Origin: Candidatus Bathyarchaeota archaeon
GTDB taxonomy: Archaea; Thermoproteota; Bathyarchaeia; Bathyarchaeales; Bathycorpusculaceae
Assembly: GCA_026014465.1 (NCBI GenBank)
Contig: JAOZID010000010.1
Coordinates: 964,303-1,028,302 of the forward strand
Reading direction: 5' to 3'
DNA: 64,000 nucleotides
In this document: piece after piece, positions 9,304 to 20,000 of the stretch
Layout of the letters: every line of letters begins with the position of its first letter
Position numbering within the stretch: position 1 is the first letter of the stretch
The notes under the pieces: model-generated
Database searches by the model: none
Told to the model about the DNA's origin: nothing
Seen by the model: only the letters and a program-made list of their open reading frames with translations
Position numbers and translations under genes: made by a program

Positions 9304-10338
9304 ATGGATCAACAAAAAGCCAAAAGCAAATGGTCAAACCCAAAACTCAAGGGCGCAGCCTTGCTCTTGGCTCCCATCATCATTTTTTTAATTTCTTTAT
9401 GTTTAGGAAGATACTCAATTCCAGTAGACACAGTTACCAAGATTTTGGTTTCCCCCTTTGTGCATGTTGAGCCGACATGGCCCAGCATTATGGAAACAAT
9501 CATATTCAACGTAAGGCTCCCGCGTTTGATAATGGTCTGCCTTGTAGGCGCAAGCTTATCAATTTCAGGAGCAGCATTTCAAGGTATACTAAAGAACCCG
9601 CTGGTGTCCTCAGACATCTTGGGTGTAGCGTATGGAGCAGGCTTTGGCGCCGCATTAGCCATTTTGCTGTTTCCAGACGCCAGTTCAATCCAGCTTTTCG
9701 CATTAGGTTTTGGCATGCTCGCAGTAGGACTAGCTTACGGCATAAACAGCATGTACAAACGCTCATCCACCCTAATCCTAGTCCTGTCAGGCATAATTGT
9801 AGGCGCATTTTTTTCCTCACTAATCTCACTAATAAAATACACTGCTGACCCCGAAACAAAACTGCCAGAAATCGTGTTTTGGCTACTGGGAAGCTTTGCA
9901 TCGATTACAATTAACGAAGTTATTCAATACGCAATCCCGATGGTGGTCGGTATAGTGGTTCTTTTGCTGCTAAGGTGGCGAATAAATGTCTTGTCGCTTG
10001 ATGACGCGCAAGCTAAAACGTTAGGGTTAGACATCAAGAAATATCAGGGCATCATCATCTTTTTCGCCACGTTAATTACTGCATCCGCAGTTTGCGTAAG
10101 TGGAATAATTAGTTGGGTAGGGCTTATTGTGCCCCACATCGCCAGAATGATAGTAGGTCCCAACAACAGCAAAGTCATACCCGCATCAATTCTGATAGGC
10201 GCATCTTACCTCATGATAATTGATGACGTCGCCCGAACATTGGTACCTAACGAGATACCCATTGGTGTTTTGACTGGAATTTTTGGGGCACCGTTCTTTG
10301 GGTACTTGTTGTTTAGGCAGAAGGTGGGTTGGTCTTGA
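9304..10338 (+). CDS. FecCD/BtuC-family ABC importer permease
   Basis: A 344-residue protein with about ten membrane helices and FecCD-family landmarks: RLPRLIMVCLVGASLSISGA, KNPLVSSDILGVAYGAGFGA, and the cytoplasmic GLIVPHIARMIVG loop that contacts the ATPase. It forms the channel of the importer together with the upstream binding protein and the downstream ATPase. The ATG at 9304 lies 25 bases after the binding-protein stop. The end overlaps the ATPase start in a TTGA arrangement, indicating translational coupling. Confidence 0.92.
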   Translation: MDQQKAKSKWSNPKLKGAALLLAPIIIFLISLCLGRYSIPVDTVTKILVSPFVHVEPTWPSIMETIIFNVRLPRLIMVCLVGASLSISGAAFQGILKNPLVSSDILGVAYGAGFGAALAILLFPDASSIQLFALGFGMLAVGLAYGINSMYKRSSTLILVLSGIIVGAFFSSLISLIKYTADPETKLPEIVFWLLGSFASITINEVIQYAIPMVVGIVVLLLLRWRINVLSLDDAQAKTLGLDIKKYQGIIIFFATLITASAVCVSGIISWVGLIVPHIARMIVGPNNSKVIPASILIGASYLMIIDDVARTLVPNEIPIGVLTGIFGAPFFGYLLFRQKVGWS

Positions 10339-11144
10339 AGTTAGAAGTTAATAAGGTATCGTTTTCGTATAAGCAAGGAACTCCCGTGTTCAAGAACATC
10401 TCATTTACCCTCAACAAGGGTGATGTTTTTTGTATCTTAGGACACAACGGCGCAGGCAAATCAACACTGCTAAGCTGCATCGGCTCCCTATTCACCTTAG
10501 ACAGCGGCAACATCCGACTAGACGACAAAGACATCTCAACCCTACCCCGTATGGAATTAGCAAAAAAAATCGGGTACATCCCCCAATTCCACAACCCCGT
10601 CTTCCCCTACTCCGTCTTTGACTTCGTTTTAATGGGCAGAACCCCCCACATAGGCACCTTTGCCGCACCCAAAAAAGAAGATAAAAACATAGCCAAAAGA
10701 GCCTTAGAAGCTGTGGGCATAGATTACCTGATAGAAAAACCTTACAGTGAAATTAGCGGCGGAGAAAGACAGCTGGTCATGTTTGCCAAAGCATTAGCCC
10801 AAGAACCTGACATAATCCTTTTAGACGAACCCACTTCACACTTGGACTTTGGAAACCAATTCAAAGTTCTTGACTTAATAGAAAAACTCTCACAAAACGG
10901 GTTCTCAATCATAATGACCTCACACTTTCCAGACCACGCATTCATAGTCTCAAGCATGGTAGGAGCCATGAAAGACCAAGGATTCATAGACATAGGACCC
11001 GCAAACGACGTAATAACCGAAGAAAACATGAAAAAAATCTACGACCTAGACGTCAAAATAACCACCGTCGAAAAAGCCAACAGAAAAGTCTGCGTACCCC
11101 TAAAACACAACCAAGCCTACAAAAACTTTAACTTCTCAAAATAA
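10335..11144 (+). CDS. FecE/BtuD-family ABC importer ATPase
   Basis: Walker A GHNGAGKST, Q-loop YIPQFHNPVFP, signature SGGERQLV, Walker B IILLDEPTSHLD and the switch His in MTSHFP identify an importer ATPase of about 269 residues. I chose the TTG at 10335 because it overlaps the permease stop (TTGA) and sits about 7 bases after GGTGG. A TTG two codons earlier is the alternative. It completes a self-sufficient importer with the two preceding genes. It could also energise the ATPase-less permease of set 1 at 20911, but that is only inference. The C-terminal extension after the switch region is usual for the family. Confidence 0.93.
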   Translation: MKLEVNKVSFSYKQGTPVFKNISFTLNKGDVFCILGHNGAGKSTLLSCIGSLFTLDSGNIRLDDKDISTLPRMELAKKIGYIPQFHNPVFPYSVFDFVLMGRTPHIGTFAAPKKEDKNIAKRALEAVGIDYLIEKPYSEISGGERQLVMFAKALAQEPDIILLDEPTSHLDFGNQFKVLDLIEKLSQNGFSIIMTSHFPDHAFIVSSMVGAMKDQGFIDIGPANDVITEENMKKIYDLDVKITTVEKANRKVCVPLKHNQAYKNFNFSK

Positions 11145-11195
11145 ACCACATACGCTAACTGCGTGGCACCAAAACCTGCAGGTGCAAGGCGAGGG

Positions 11196-12089
11196 TTATT
11201 CGTTGCAGAGTTTGGTTTTTGCTGTTTGCAGGTCACGTTGTTGTTGCTTGGTAAGTTTGGGGTAAGAGAGATTGAGTTTTTCAATTTGGGCGACGATTAT
11301 ATCTGAGATTAGGGTGCGCGCTATCCATTTCTTGTTTGCAGGTATTATGTACCATGGAGCGTGGGTAGTGCTGGTTTTGTTAAGCATGTCTTGATATGCT
11401 TGTTGGTAGTCTTCCCATCTGGCGCGTTCGGAAAGGTCAGATAGCGAGAATTTCCAGTGTTTTTCAGGGTCTTTGAGGCGTTTGAGCAAACGCTGTTTTT
11501 GTTCGGATTTGGAGATGTGCAAGAAAAACTTTAGGATGACGGTGCCGCTTCTGACGAGGTGGTGCTCAAAATTGTTGATGTCTTGGTAGCGGTTGTTCCA
11601 AAAGTCGCCGTTGCTGTCGGGGGCGGGAAGTTTTTGTCGGGCTAAGATTTCGGGGCGGACTTTAGTTATGAGAACTTCTTCGTAGTAGGAGCGGTTGAAG
11701 ATGCCTATGCGTCCTCGTTCGGGCAGGGCTTTGGAGTGTCGCCACAAGAAGTCGTGGTCTAATTCTTCTTCGGTTGGGGTTTTGAAGCTGAAAACTTGGC
11801 AGCCCTGCGGATTCAAACCCGACATCACATGCCTAATCACGCCGTCCTTACCTGAAGTATCCATACCCTGCAAAACAAGGAGCATCGCGTACGTGTCGCT
11901 TGCCCAAAACAGGCGCTGCATCCCTGCAAGCTTTCGTTTGTTCTGGACTAGAATCTTGGTGGCTTGCTCTTTAACGGCGTTTTTATCTTCGCTGCCTGTT
12001 TTCTCAGACGCCCAATCTGGAAGCCAAGCAGCATCAAAATCTTTCAAACTAATTTTTCTATCAGAAGCCAATTTAAAACTTTCAACCAT
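11196..12089 (-). CDS. PPK2-family polyphosphate:nucleotide phosphotransferase
   Basis: The protein has the PPK2 hallmarks: Walker A-like VLQGMDTSGKDGVIRHV, then GLNPQGCQVFSFK, DFLWRH, the lid-region RGRIGIFNRSYYEEVL, and WKFSLSDLSERARWEDY. PPK2 enzymes move phosphate between polyphosphate and nucleoside di- or monophosphates in the cytoplasm. About 297 residues from the ATG at 12089 is normal length. Earlier in-frame starts at 12101 (ATG) and 12131 add non-family residues, and 12101 remains possible because GGTGG lies upstream of it. Class (ADP versus AMP acceptor) cannot be decided by eye. The gene is convergent with the importer and apparently monocistronic. Confidence 0.9.
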   Translation of the reverse strand: MVESFKLASDRKISLKDFDAAWLPDWASEKTGSEDKNAVKEQATKILVQNKRKLAGMQRLFWASDTYAMLLVLQGMDTSGKDGVIRHVMSGLNPQGCQVFSFKTPTEEELDHDFLWRHSKALPERGRIGIFNRSYYEEVLITKVRPEILARQKLPAPDSNGDFWNNRYQDINNFEHHLVRSGTVILKFFLHISKSEQKQRLLKRLKDPEKHWKFSLSDLSERARWEDYQQAYQDMLNKTSTTHAPWYIIPANKKWIARTLISDIIVAQIEKLNLSYPKLTKQQQRDLQTAKTKLCNE

Positions 12090-12323
12090 GCCCAGCCCCA
12101 TAAACAAACAGCCACCATACACAACAAACAAGCGCCAATCGCGTAATAACTTTTATCCAAAGACGCCACCACAAAAAAGCATTAAATAAACCAAACAAAA
12201 AGCAAAGAATTTTTTGTGGGAAAACAAAGCCAAGTGTAGTGGTGTTGGTTAAGTCGACAGTAAAACCGTGGAATCAGGCAATACTTATTAAGAATTCAGA
12301 TTCAAGGCTAGGTTGTGATTTAG

Positions 12324-14699
12324 ATGTCTAGTCCGAATTTTAAGAGCATGCCTAAAAAAGAGGTCACTAAGAAAATTGATGCCCGTAGGATAGTGGCAGC
12401 AGCACCCAGACGTAACAAAGCTAGTTTGTCGGTTGCGGTGAAGGTTCTTGGGGAAACACAGCCTGAGGTATTGGGAAAAGGTGCAGCGTATGCCTTCTCG
12501 AAGGGAGGCGCATTTTTGGGGAAAGCAGCGTTAAACACGCAGGGTACAGCGCGGTTGGATGTTAACTTACCTGTAGTAAATACGGGGCAGTCGTTGCGAG
12601 TAGTTGTTGGTCCGAATATGGAAGAGAAGAAGATTTCAGTTGGAGAGCTACTGCGGTTGGGTGGCGAGCAGGTTTTTGTGCAGGTTACGCCAAAGGATTT
12701 GCACAAAGCAGTTGAAATCAGGGTTGTTTCTAAACAGGTGCTTTGTTGGTTGCTAAGTGCTTGTGTTGTGCAGGGAACAGTTGTAAAAAGAGTTGTAAGC
12801 GGCGGCATCGCCATGGATTTGCCTGTCTGCAATGCAACCGTGGAAATCTACGAAGTAGACGCCATACCCAAAATCATCGCCAAACTGCCCTTGGATATTA
12901 TCGAGCGTATACGAGAATTCCTAATTGACCCGCCTCCACCAGAACCAGTCATTAACCCACGCTACGAAATCGACATAGGACCATTGCCGCCTCAGCCACT
13001 GGTCATAGGTGATTTGAAAACAAAAACTCAGCTGATGGAAGAAGTAGAAAAACCAGCGGCAATGATGCTTAAGAAAAGCAGCTGTGAAGCCGCAGTTACT
13101 GAAAACTCTGCCCTGTCACTTCTTGAAGGCGGAGAAACCAAAAAACTCCGTGTACTAGCAAAATCGACAAGTGGAGAACAATTCAGGCAAGTCCTCATAA
13201 ACAATGCCCCTCTGGTCAAAAGCATAATCTGCCTGTTCCCCTTCGCAACTGCCCACATGGATCTGGTTGCAACAGCCACAACCGCCGAATGCGGCAAATT
13301 CAAAGCACTCTTCTTTAGAGGCTGCAACAACCCCGACGTACCCGACCTATACTTCAAGGTAAAACAAAAAATCTTCCCCATACTCCCCCCAATGACCATC
13401 TATGCCCCCACGCCTGTTCTGTGCAATACTTTGTGGAATTACCAATGCGGAAGCCAAGAAGTAACCCTGCATATAGATCACCCGCTTGCCAGAGTCTGCC
13501 CGCCCTGCCCGCCAGTAAATGCACCATTAAACTGGGTGCTGTTCATGGCTATAGGCAACCATCCCCTAAGCAAAATGCGCGGCACCGGAACCACCCTGCA
13601 CACCACCACAAACACTGCAAACGTTGGCTTAACAGACACTGATGCACCCTTTGGAGAAACCCTACGACCCCGCATAGAATTTGACAACAGCCTGCGTGAA
13701 GATTTAGGCGTCAAGTACTATCAGGTCTCATACCGCAAAGGAACCACAGGAAGCTTCATCCCGATAACCGCGACCATTAACCGCCACTACACCCACGAAG
13801 TAGACGACGACTTAGTTCTGGAAGCCTACAATCTTGGACCTAAATCCGAAAAATCACCAGGAGTCCCCTTGGCAAATAAGAACCTCTTTGAAATCCCGCC
13901 TGCCCTGCCACCTACTGGACAATGGAGCATACCCAACGCCGTCGAAGACACCGCGAGTGCCAAATTCAACACCTTAGACTTAGCGCCCCTAGAAGATGCA
14001 GGAGTACTTTGGCCAGAAAGCGGCTTGTACCAGATAAAAGTCGACCTCTTTGACGAAAACGGGCAACGCGTAGACATCGATGCTTTGGGCATTACCTTCC
14101 GCGTGCCAACCTCAACGGACCTTTCAGGAACCGTAGAAACCGAAGATGCCGCATGCGTAGCCCTAACCAATGATGGCGCATTCTCACCTACAGGCTTGGT
14201 TGAGGATGATGACGGTGATGGAAAGAAGAGCATGATCATCGCGCTGCACATTGACAACAGCCGCTGCAAAGCAGAAATTCCAGCACCTACCCTTGATGGC
14301 GTTGCTGCAGGAGACGACTGTGGCGTAATGAAATACCAAGTTGGTCCACCCCCACTAGAAATACCCCAAGGCTCAGTGCAGATGAACTATCGCCCAGCAC
14401 ATCCCTCAGGCGTAGGAACACAAGGCTTCGCAACATACATATTCACACTGACCCGCGGAGGCAACCCCTCAGTAACCCTCAGCTCAGGACGCACCCCACT
14501 ACCCCCCACAATGATGTCAACAACAAGCACCGTCAACGACATACTAGGCATATGCGACACCGCAGGCTTTGTCGAGTACATGCGCGTCTACGCAAAAGCA
14601 ACCTCAGGATGGCGCAGACTCCACGAATACGACGCCCAAACCGTAAGAGGATTCGTACTAGCACCCAAACCCAAAACACCAACAACCCCAAGCCCCTAA
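12324..14699 (+). CDS. Large protein of unknown function (791 residues)
   Basis: I do not recognise the family. The protein has no signal peptide or clear membrane anchor. Residues 1-60 are basic. Residues 60-170 contain an SVAVKV / YAFSKGGAFLGKAALN pattern resembling a transthyretin-like or carboxypeptidase-regulatory beta domain. A proline-rich stretch (IDPPPPEPV, about residue 205) leads into several beta-rich segments. Cysteines occur in pairs or clusters (CPPCPP near 395). DEDGDG-like acidic residues near 635 could bind calcium. The composition suggests a multi-domain structural or binding protein rather than an enzyme. It has its own TATA-like ATACTTATTAA upstream and no operon partners. 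ATG 12324 is the first start. Whether it is exported by a non-classical route is unknown. Confidence 0.75.
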   Translation: MSSPNFKSMPKKEVTKKIDARRIVAAAPRRNKASLSVAVKVLGETQPEVLGKGAAYAFSKGGAFLGKAALNTQGTARLDVNLPVVNTGQSLRVVVGPNMEEKKISVGELLRLGGEQVFVQVTPKDLHKAVEIRVVSKQVLCWLLSACVVQGTVVKRVVSGGIAMDLPVCNATVEIYEVDAIPKIIAKLPLDIIERIREFLIDPPPPEPVINPRYEIDIGPLPPQPLVIGDLKTKTQLMEEVEKPAAMMLKKSSCEAAVTENSALSLLEGGETKKLRVLAKSTSGEQFRQVLINNAPLVKSIICLFPFATAHMDLVATATTAECGKFKALFFRGCNNPDVPDLYFKVKQKIFPILPPMTIYAPTPVLCNTLWNYQCGSQEVTLHIDHPLARVCPPCPPVNAPLNWVLFMAIGNHPLSKMRGTGTTLHTTTNTANVGLTDTDAPFGETLRPRIEFDNSLREDLGVKYYQVSYRKGTTGSFIPITATINRHYTHEVDDDLVLEAYNLGPKSEKSPGVPLANKNLFEIPPALPPTGQWSIPNAVEDTASAKFNTLDLAPLEDAGVLWPESGLYQIKVDLFDENGQRVDIDALGITFRVPTSTDLSGTVETEDAACVALTNDGAFSPTGLVEDDDGDGKKSMIIALHIDNSRCKAEIPAPTLDGVAAGDDCGVMKYQVGPPPLEIPQGSVQMNYRPAHPSGVGTQGFATYIFTLTRGGNPSVTLSSGRTPLPPTMMSTTSTVNDILGICDTAGFVEYMRVYAKATSGWRRLHEYDAQTVRGFVLAPKPKTPTTPSP

Positions 14700-14740
14700 C
14701 CACCCAAAACCAAAAACCAAAGGCAGAAACAACCTGCCCC

Positions 14741-14770
14741 AACCCTTTTTCTTTTTTTTTAAAAAAAAAC
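14741..14770 (+). terminator. Poly-T tract downstream of the unknown gene
   Basis: T5-C-T9 immediately followed by A9 at 14746-14769. A T-rich tract after a stop codon is the usual archaeal intrinsic termination signal, and the following A run gives the same signal on the minus strand for the convergent antiporter gene. It lies 45 bases after the stop at 14699. Confidence 0.5.
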
Positions 14771-14799
14771 TTGAGTTTTCTTCAAACAGACCGCTTGTG

Positions 14800-14866
14800 T
14801 AGACCCCCCTCCCCTTTCTGCATAGAATCAATATTTGGATCCTAATAGGCTGCTAATAGGTTGGTG
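14800..14866 (+). repeat. Intergenic element copy B (C-tract, CTGCATAGAAT, duplicated CTAATAGG)
   Basis: TAGAC6TC4 is followed by TTTCTGCATAGAATCAATATTTGG, then two direct CTAATAGG octamers separated by CTG, ending in TTGGTG. It is nearly identical, box for box, to 54819-54893, 40 kb away. It lies between two convergent genes, so it is not a promoter for either. It may be a small mobile or structural element or encode a small RNA. The minus strand is G-rich (GGGGAGGGGGG). Confidence 0.65.
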
Positions 14867-14976
14867 TAAAAGCAAAGAAAGTCAGAAAGTTCAAAATGTA
14901 GGGGAGCAAAGGAGGAGATGACCTAAACAGCGTTTGTCTTCTAAAGTTTGGTTTTCAGGTGGAGGCGGGTTTGGGG

Positions 14977-16146
14977 TTAGTGTTGGGGGTTTGGGCGGAG
15001 TAGTTTTGAGAGTATGGGTAGGACTACGGTCATGGAGCCTATGACGGTTATGGCGACTATTGTTAGAAAGTCGCTGCCCACGATGCCTAGGGCAACGCCT
15101 TCGTAGGCGATGATGAAAGACATTTCTGCGCGTACTGTTAGGGCCATTGTGAATGTCCATAAGGTTTTGCCGCGAAAGCCTGAGATGCCTGCGCCCAGCA
15201 AGCCGCCGATTATTCTTGCGGCTAAAGCTACACCCAAGACAATTAAGCCTACACCAAGCGCAGCGGGTATGTCAAAGGGGTTTATGACTAGACCGATGCT
15301 GGTGAAAAATACTGCCGCGAAAATCTCGTTCATCATAAGGAGCCGGTTGGCTAGTTTTTCTCCTGTTTTTTTGTAGGGTATGATTGCGCCCATGATGAAG
15401 GCTCCTGTTACGGCGGCTAAACCGATTTGGGTGGATATGAAGGCTAGAATCAAGCCTAAGCCTAGGAGCATGGGGAAGAGGACTTCGTCGGAGAGGAAGT
15501 GTTCGAAGCGTTTTATCATGATGGGGAAGAGTTTGCTGCCTATGGATATGGCTAAGAGGATAAAGAGGGTGGCAACAAGGCTGACTTGCAGTAGGTTATC
15601 AACAGAGAAGGCTCCTTGCGAGATTACGCCTAAAGCCACTGTTAGTATGAGAACGCCTGCAATGTCGTCAAGTATGAGAGCGGTGATTAGGGTGGAACCA
15701 GGTTTTGTCTCCACCAACCCTGCAGCGCTAAGCATAGAGGCGACCACGCTTGTTCCGCTGGGAGCCAAAACCGCGCCCAAAAGAAAAGCCGCCTGCCACG
15801 ACCACCCCAAAGACAAAGCCAAACCGTAACCAAACAGCACCGACAAAACCACGCCAAACACAGTCAACAAGAAAGCCTTCTTGCCCAACCGCCAAAACGC
15901 AGAAGCATCAAACTCTAAACCCGTAGTAAACAAAATCAACACTGAACCCAGCAGGGCAAGCAGGTTAATCACTGTCAAATCCGTGATGAGCCCTATGCCG
16001 CCTGGTCCACCTATGAACAAGCCTACCAAAATGGCGCCTATAACACTGGGTAGTTTGAGTTTTTTGAACAGCTCTGAGCCCAGTGAGGAGGCAACAATGA
16101 GCAAGCCTATCTGGAACAGGACAAAAACTGCTGAACTTTCAGCCAT
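14977..16146 (-). CDS. CPA2-family (Kef-type) cation:proton antiporter
   Basis: A 389-residue membrane protein with about 12-13 helices. It shows the CPA2 opening GLLIVASSLGSELFKKLKLP, VIGAILVGLFIGGPGG, LFTTGLEFDASAF, and the ion-site segment LILDDIAGVLIL with the conserved double aspartate. This class exchanges Na+ or K+ for protons for pH and osmotic balance. There is no C-terminal TrkA-N or USP domain, so it is the short form. The ATG at 16146 is the natural start. It is convergent with the large unknown gene and has no evident operon partner. Confidence 0.9.
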   Translation of the reverse strand: MAESSAVFVLFQIGLLIVASSLGSELFKKLKLPSVIGAILVGLFIGGPGGIGLITDLTVINLLALLGSVLILFTTGLEFDASAFWRLGKKAFLLTVFGVVLSVLFGYGLALSLGWSWQAAFLLGAVLAPSGTSVVASMLSAAGLVETKPGSTLITALILDDIAGVLILTVALGVISQGAFSVDNLLQVSLVATLFILLAISIGSKLFPIMIKRFEHFLSDEVLFPMLLGLGLILAFISTQIGLAAVTGAFIMGAIIPYKKTGEKLANRLLMMNEIFAAVFFTSIGLVINPFDIPAALGVGLIVLGVALAARIIGGLLGAGISGFRGKTLWTFTMALTVRAEMSFIIAYEGVALGIVGSDFLTIVAITVIGSMTVVLPILSKLLRPNPQH

Positions 16147-16284
16147 AAAACAGAGTAAAACATGAACCTATATGTGCATTACCCGACAAAAACTGGATAA
16201 ACATCCAACACAAAACGGAGTACGCTAAACAAAAACCGTCAGAAAAGCTTTCAAATGAAAACAAACGCAGAAAAAAGGTGCGGG

Positions 16285-17070
16285 TTAGGTGTTGGTTCGT
16301 TTTAGAGCTACCATGCAGCAGGCAAAAAAGAATACGCCAAAGCCTAAGAGTGTAAAGAATGAGAGATAGGGGAAGGGCTGGGACAGCGCGGTTGCACGTA
16401 AGCAGCTGCTGGAGTGGGTAAGAGGCAGGCAGTACAGGGCGGTTTTGAGAAATTCTGGAAGCTCATTTAACGAGAAGAAGGTGCCGCTTAGAAAAGTCAT
16501 GGGCAACAACACAAGGGCGTTGAAGGTGTTCATGTCCTGATGGGTCTTTGCAGTAACCGCAACGAACACGCCCAGAAAAGAGAAAACAAAACAAGAGCAA
16601 ATCAGCATAAACACAAAAACGGGCGTGACAGTTATGTCAGGGGATATGACTACGCCTACGATTAGGATGGCGGTGGCGCTTATCATGCCGCGTATAACCC
16701 CGATAAGAGATTTGCCTACGGCGATGGCAAACAGGCTAATGGGTGACATCAAAAGTTCGTCGAAGCTTTTGTGGAATATGCGGTCAACGTTAAGTTTGGA
16801 AGCAGCACCCGTGAAGCTGTTGGTCATGGACGTTAACGCCAAAATGCCTGGAATAACAAAGGCTAGGTAGCTTACGCCTTCAAAGCTGATGCCGCGTCCC
16901 AAGCCATAACCAAAGGCGATCAAGTACAAAAACGGATTAACCAAGCTTGTGGCGATTGTTCGGATTCGATGGCGCCTCATGAACCGCAAATCAGACCACA
17001 AAACCGAGTAAATATCTCGCAGTTCGCCAACGGCGCGCGATATGATTGGAGTGTTGCCTGAGTTAGCCAA
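16285..17070 (-). CDS. ABC-2 type exporter permease (set 1)
   Basis: A 261-residue permease with six membrane helices and the DrrB-like features LRFMRRHRIRTIATSLV, FGYGLGRGISFEGVSYLAFV and PMTFLSGTFFSLNELPEF. It is a close paralogue of the set 2 permease at 23567. A longer frame from 17181 would overlap the end of the CobN-like gene by 90 bases. I place the start at TTG 17070, which has GAGG 8 bases upstream and lies 20 bases after the CobN stop. No exporter ATPase is beside it. The leader GAGGACACAAACTTGG resembles the leader of the set 2 exporter ATPase (GGGGGCACAAACTTGG), suggesting that an ATPase gene was deleted here. It probably works with the set 2 ATPase. Confidence 0.85.
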   Translation of the reverse strand: MANSGNTPIISRAVGELRDIYSVLWSDLRFMRRHRIRTIATSLVNPFLYLIAFGYGLGRGISFEGVSYLAFVIPGILALTSMTNSFTGAASKLNVDRIFHKSFDELLMSPISLFAIAVGKSLIGVIRGMISATAILIVGVVISPDITVTPVFVFMLICSCFVFSFLGVFVAVTAKTHQDMNTFNALVLLPMTFLSGTFFSLNELPEFLKTALYCLPLTHSSSCLRATALSQPFPYLSFFTLLGFGVFFFACCMVALKRTNT

Positions 17071-17090
17071 GTTTGTGTCCTCGTTTAGTT

Positions 17091-20000
17091 TTACCGTTTT
17101 TCGTTTGCTTCTTCTAAGAGTCCTTCCGCAGCCAGATAAAGCCTCTGCAGCTGCTTTTTCATTTCGTCGGTTGTCTGCCACATGCCCCGTTCAATGGCTT
17201 CCAATAATCGTTCGGTCATGTTTTGCAGGGCGTAGGGGTTGACTTGTTTGAGCCATTGCTGCATCTTCTCGTCAAGCACGTATTTTTGGGCTAAATCCTC
17301 ATACATCCAGTCCTCCACGGCTTCAACGGTGGCGTCCCAGCCAAACACGGAATCCATCGAACGCGACAACTCGCCTGCGCCTTGATAGCCGTGACGTTGC
17401 ATGCTCTCAATGTACTTGGGGTTCAAAAGGCGGCTGCGTAGAACATGGCAGGTTTCCTCTTGGGTGCTTCGGACTTTGACGCGGTCAGGGTCAGAGCTGT
17501 CTCCGCAGTAAGAGTTGGGGGCTTGTCCGCTGAAGGTTTTAACGGCTGAGACCATGCCGCCGTGAGCGTCGTACCAGTCGTCGCTGTCTAGTATGTCGTA
17601 TTCGCGGGTGTTGTCGTTTTTCACGGTGAGGTTTAGCTGGCTAAGACGCTGCTTGAATTGCTCGGGCACTGCGGCGCCATACGTTTTTCGTCCGTAAGCG
17701 TAGCCGCCCCAGGTGACGTAGATGTTGGCTAGGTCGGCTTGGTTTTTCCAGTTCTTAGAGTCAATAGCTTCACTTATGCCACAGCCATACGTTCCAGGGC
17801 GCGCACTAAAGATGCGGTACTGAGCCTGCTCTTTAACAACCTCCGCGGATTCGCCTTGTGCAAGGCGCCTTTGGGTTTCGGCGGCTACGTGTTTGGCAAG
17901 GTAGTTTTTGTCTGGAGATTCGTTTAGCTGGGCAACTGTGCGTACGGCGTCGTCAAGCACGTTGGCAACGTCGGGGAAGGTGTCTCGGAAAAGCCCGCTG
18001 ATGCGTACGGTAACGTCTATGCGCGGATGCTTAAGCTCCTTTGCGGGTATGGCTTTAACGCCCTTTACTCTGCCGCTGGTTTTCTCCCAAACAGGCTCCA
18101 CACCCATAAGATACAAAATCTGCGCCACATCATCCCCCTTGGTTCTCATTGTGTCGGTTGCCCAAACGACCATGCCGATGTTTTCGGGGTATTTGCCTTC
18201 GTCTTTGAGGTAGCGTTCAAGCAGGGCATCGCCCATGGATACGCCAACGCGCCAAGCAGCAGGTGACGGGATAGCGCGGGGGTCAACAGAGTAAAAGTTC
18301 CTGCCTGAGGGGAGTACATCGCACATGCCTCGTGTAGGCGAACCCGAAGGACCCGCAGGAACATAGGCGCCCTCGCAGGCAGACAAAGTGTGCTTTAGTT
18401 CATCTCTGGTTTGGGTTATGGCGGGGGCAAGAAAATCTGCGACGTACTCAAGGACGCAGGTTATGTGGGGGCTGGTTTTGCCTAGGACTTCTTGGGCGGT
18501 TTGGGTTATGGCTTGTTTGTTGAAGTCTTGGGTGTTGAAGGCTTTTATCAACTCAAGGCTCTGCTGGGTAAGCTGTTTGAGCAAATCGCCGTTAGTTTTG
18601 CCCTTGCCACACATTTTTCCAGGGTTTGACAGTAGCTCTTCGTAATTGTAGCCTTGCAGTTGGGCAATTGCTTCTCGCAAAGACGGCACCTCGCCGTTGC
18701 TAAGCCGCGTCAATGTAGCCAAAAACGTTTCCAAGTGCAAATCAGAGGGTGCTTCACCTAGAATGTGCAGTCCGTCTCGGATTTGCGTGTCAGAGAGTTC
18801 GTGTAGGTAGCTGTGCAGGGTTTCTAAGAAGGCTTCAAAATCTGCAAAGGCGCTTTTTTGGGTGATGTTTAGGTCTTGGTTGAATTTGGTTTGGCAGGTT
18901 TTGTCCCAGATGGGCTGTTGCATGTGGGGGAGCTTTTCGGGGTCGGAGAGCTTGGCGTGGTAGTAGTCCTGCAACATAACTTCTAGCTCAGCTATGTCGC
19001 CATAAGCATCAGCGTCGTGCATGACAGGAATTAGGTGATCTATAAGGCAGCAGTAGCTTCGGCGTTTGGCTTGGGTGCCCTCTCCAGGGTTGCTGATGAT
19101 GTAGTGGTAAATGTGGGGCAAATCGGATATGGCGGCGTCGGGGGCGCAGGAGGCAGAGAGCCCTATGGATTTGCCTGGGAGCCACTCAAGGGTGCCGTGG
19201 GTGCCTACATGCATGATTACGTCTGCTTTGAAGGTGTCGCGTATCCAGCGGTAGTAGGCGTAGTAGTGATGGGGCATGGAGAGGTCGGGGCTGTGGTAGA
19301 TGCTTGCGGGGTCTTCGGTGAAGCCACGGGGGGGTTGCATGCCTACGAAGATGTTGCCGTTGATTAAGCCTGCTATGAGAAGGTTGCCGTTTAGGCTTAA
19401 GAGTTTGCCGGGGGGGTTTCCCCAGTCTTTTTGCATTTTAGCTTGGGCATCGGCGGGCAGTTCGTTGAACCAGTTCATGTACTGGCGTAAGGGGATTTTG
19501 TCTAGGGCTTTTTGGTTGAGTTCTTGACTGCTTGACCAGCGGCAATCATTGGTAAGCCCAGAGAGCACGGTTTCTATGAGGTCTTGGCTGCTTTCGGGTA
19601 TGCTCTCCACAGTGTAGCCCGCCGTTTTTAGGCCACGCAGCAAATTTAGAACCGACGCGGGGGTGTCAAGCCCAAAAGCTTTGCCGATGGTGTCGTTTCT
19701 GGGCGGGTAGTTGTGGAAGATTATGGCTACGCGTTTGTCTTTGTTTGGGGTGTGGCGTAGTTTTGCCCAGTTGAGGCTTAGGCGAACGAGTTTTTGGATG
19801 CGCTCGGGTAGGGGTTTGAATTTGATTATCTTGGCGCCCGTTAGTGGGTCGGTTTCGCGAAAATCCATCGCAGCTGCGGGCACGGTGATTAAGTCGCCGT
19901 CGAATTCGGGCAACGCAACAGACCTTCCGATGTCCACGGGGTTTAAGCCTTGGGCGCTTTTTTGCCACTCCTCGACGGTGTTGCAGGTTAAGATGGCTTT

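Noticed and set aside
17071-17181. Longer start for the set 1 exporter permease
   Set aside because: It would overlap the end of the CobN-like gene by 90 bases. TTG 17070 has a ribosome-binding site and matches the length of the set 2 paralogue.
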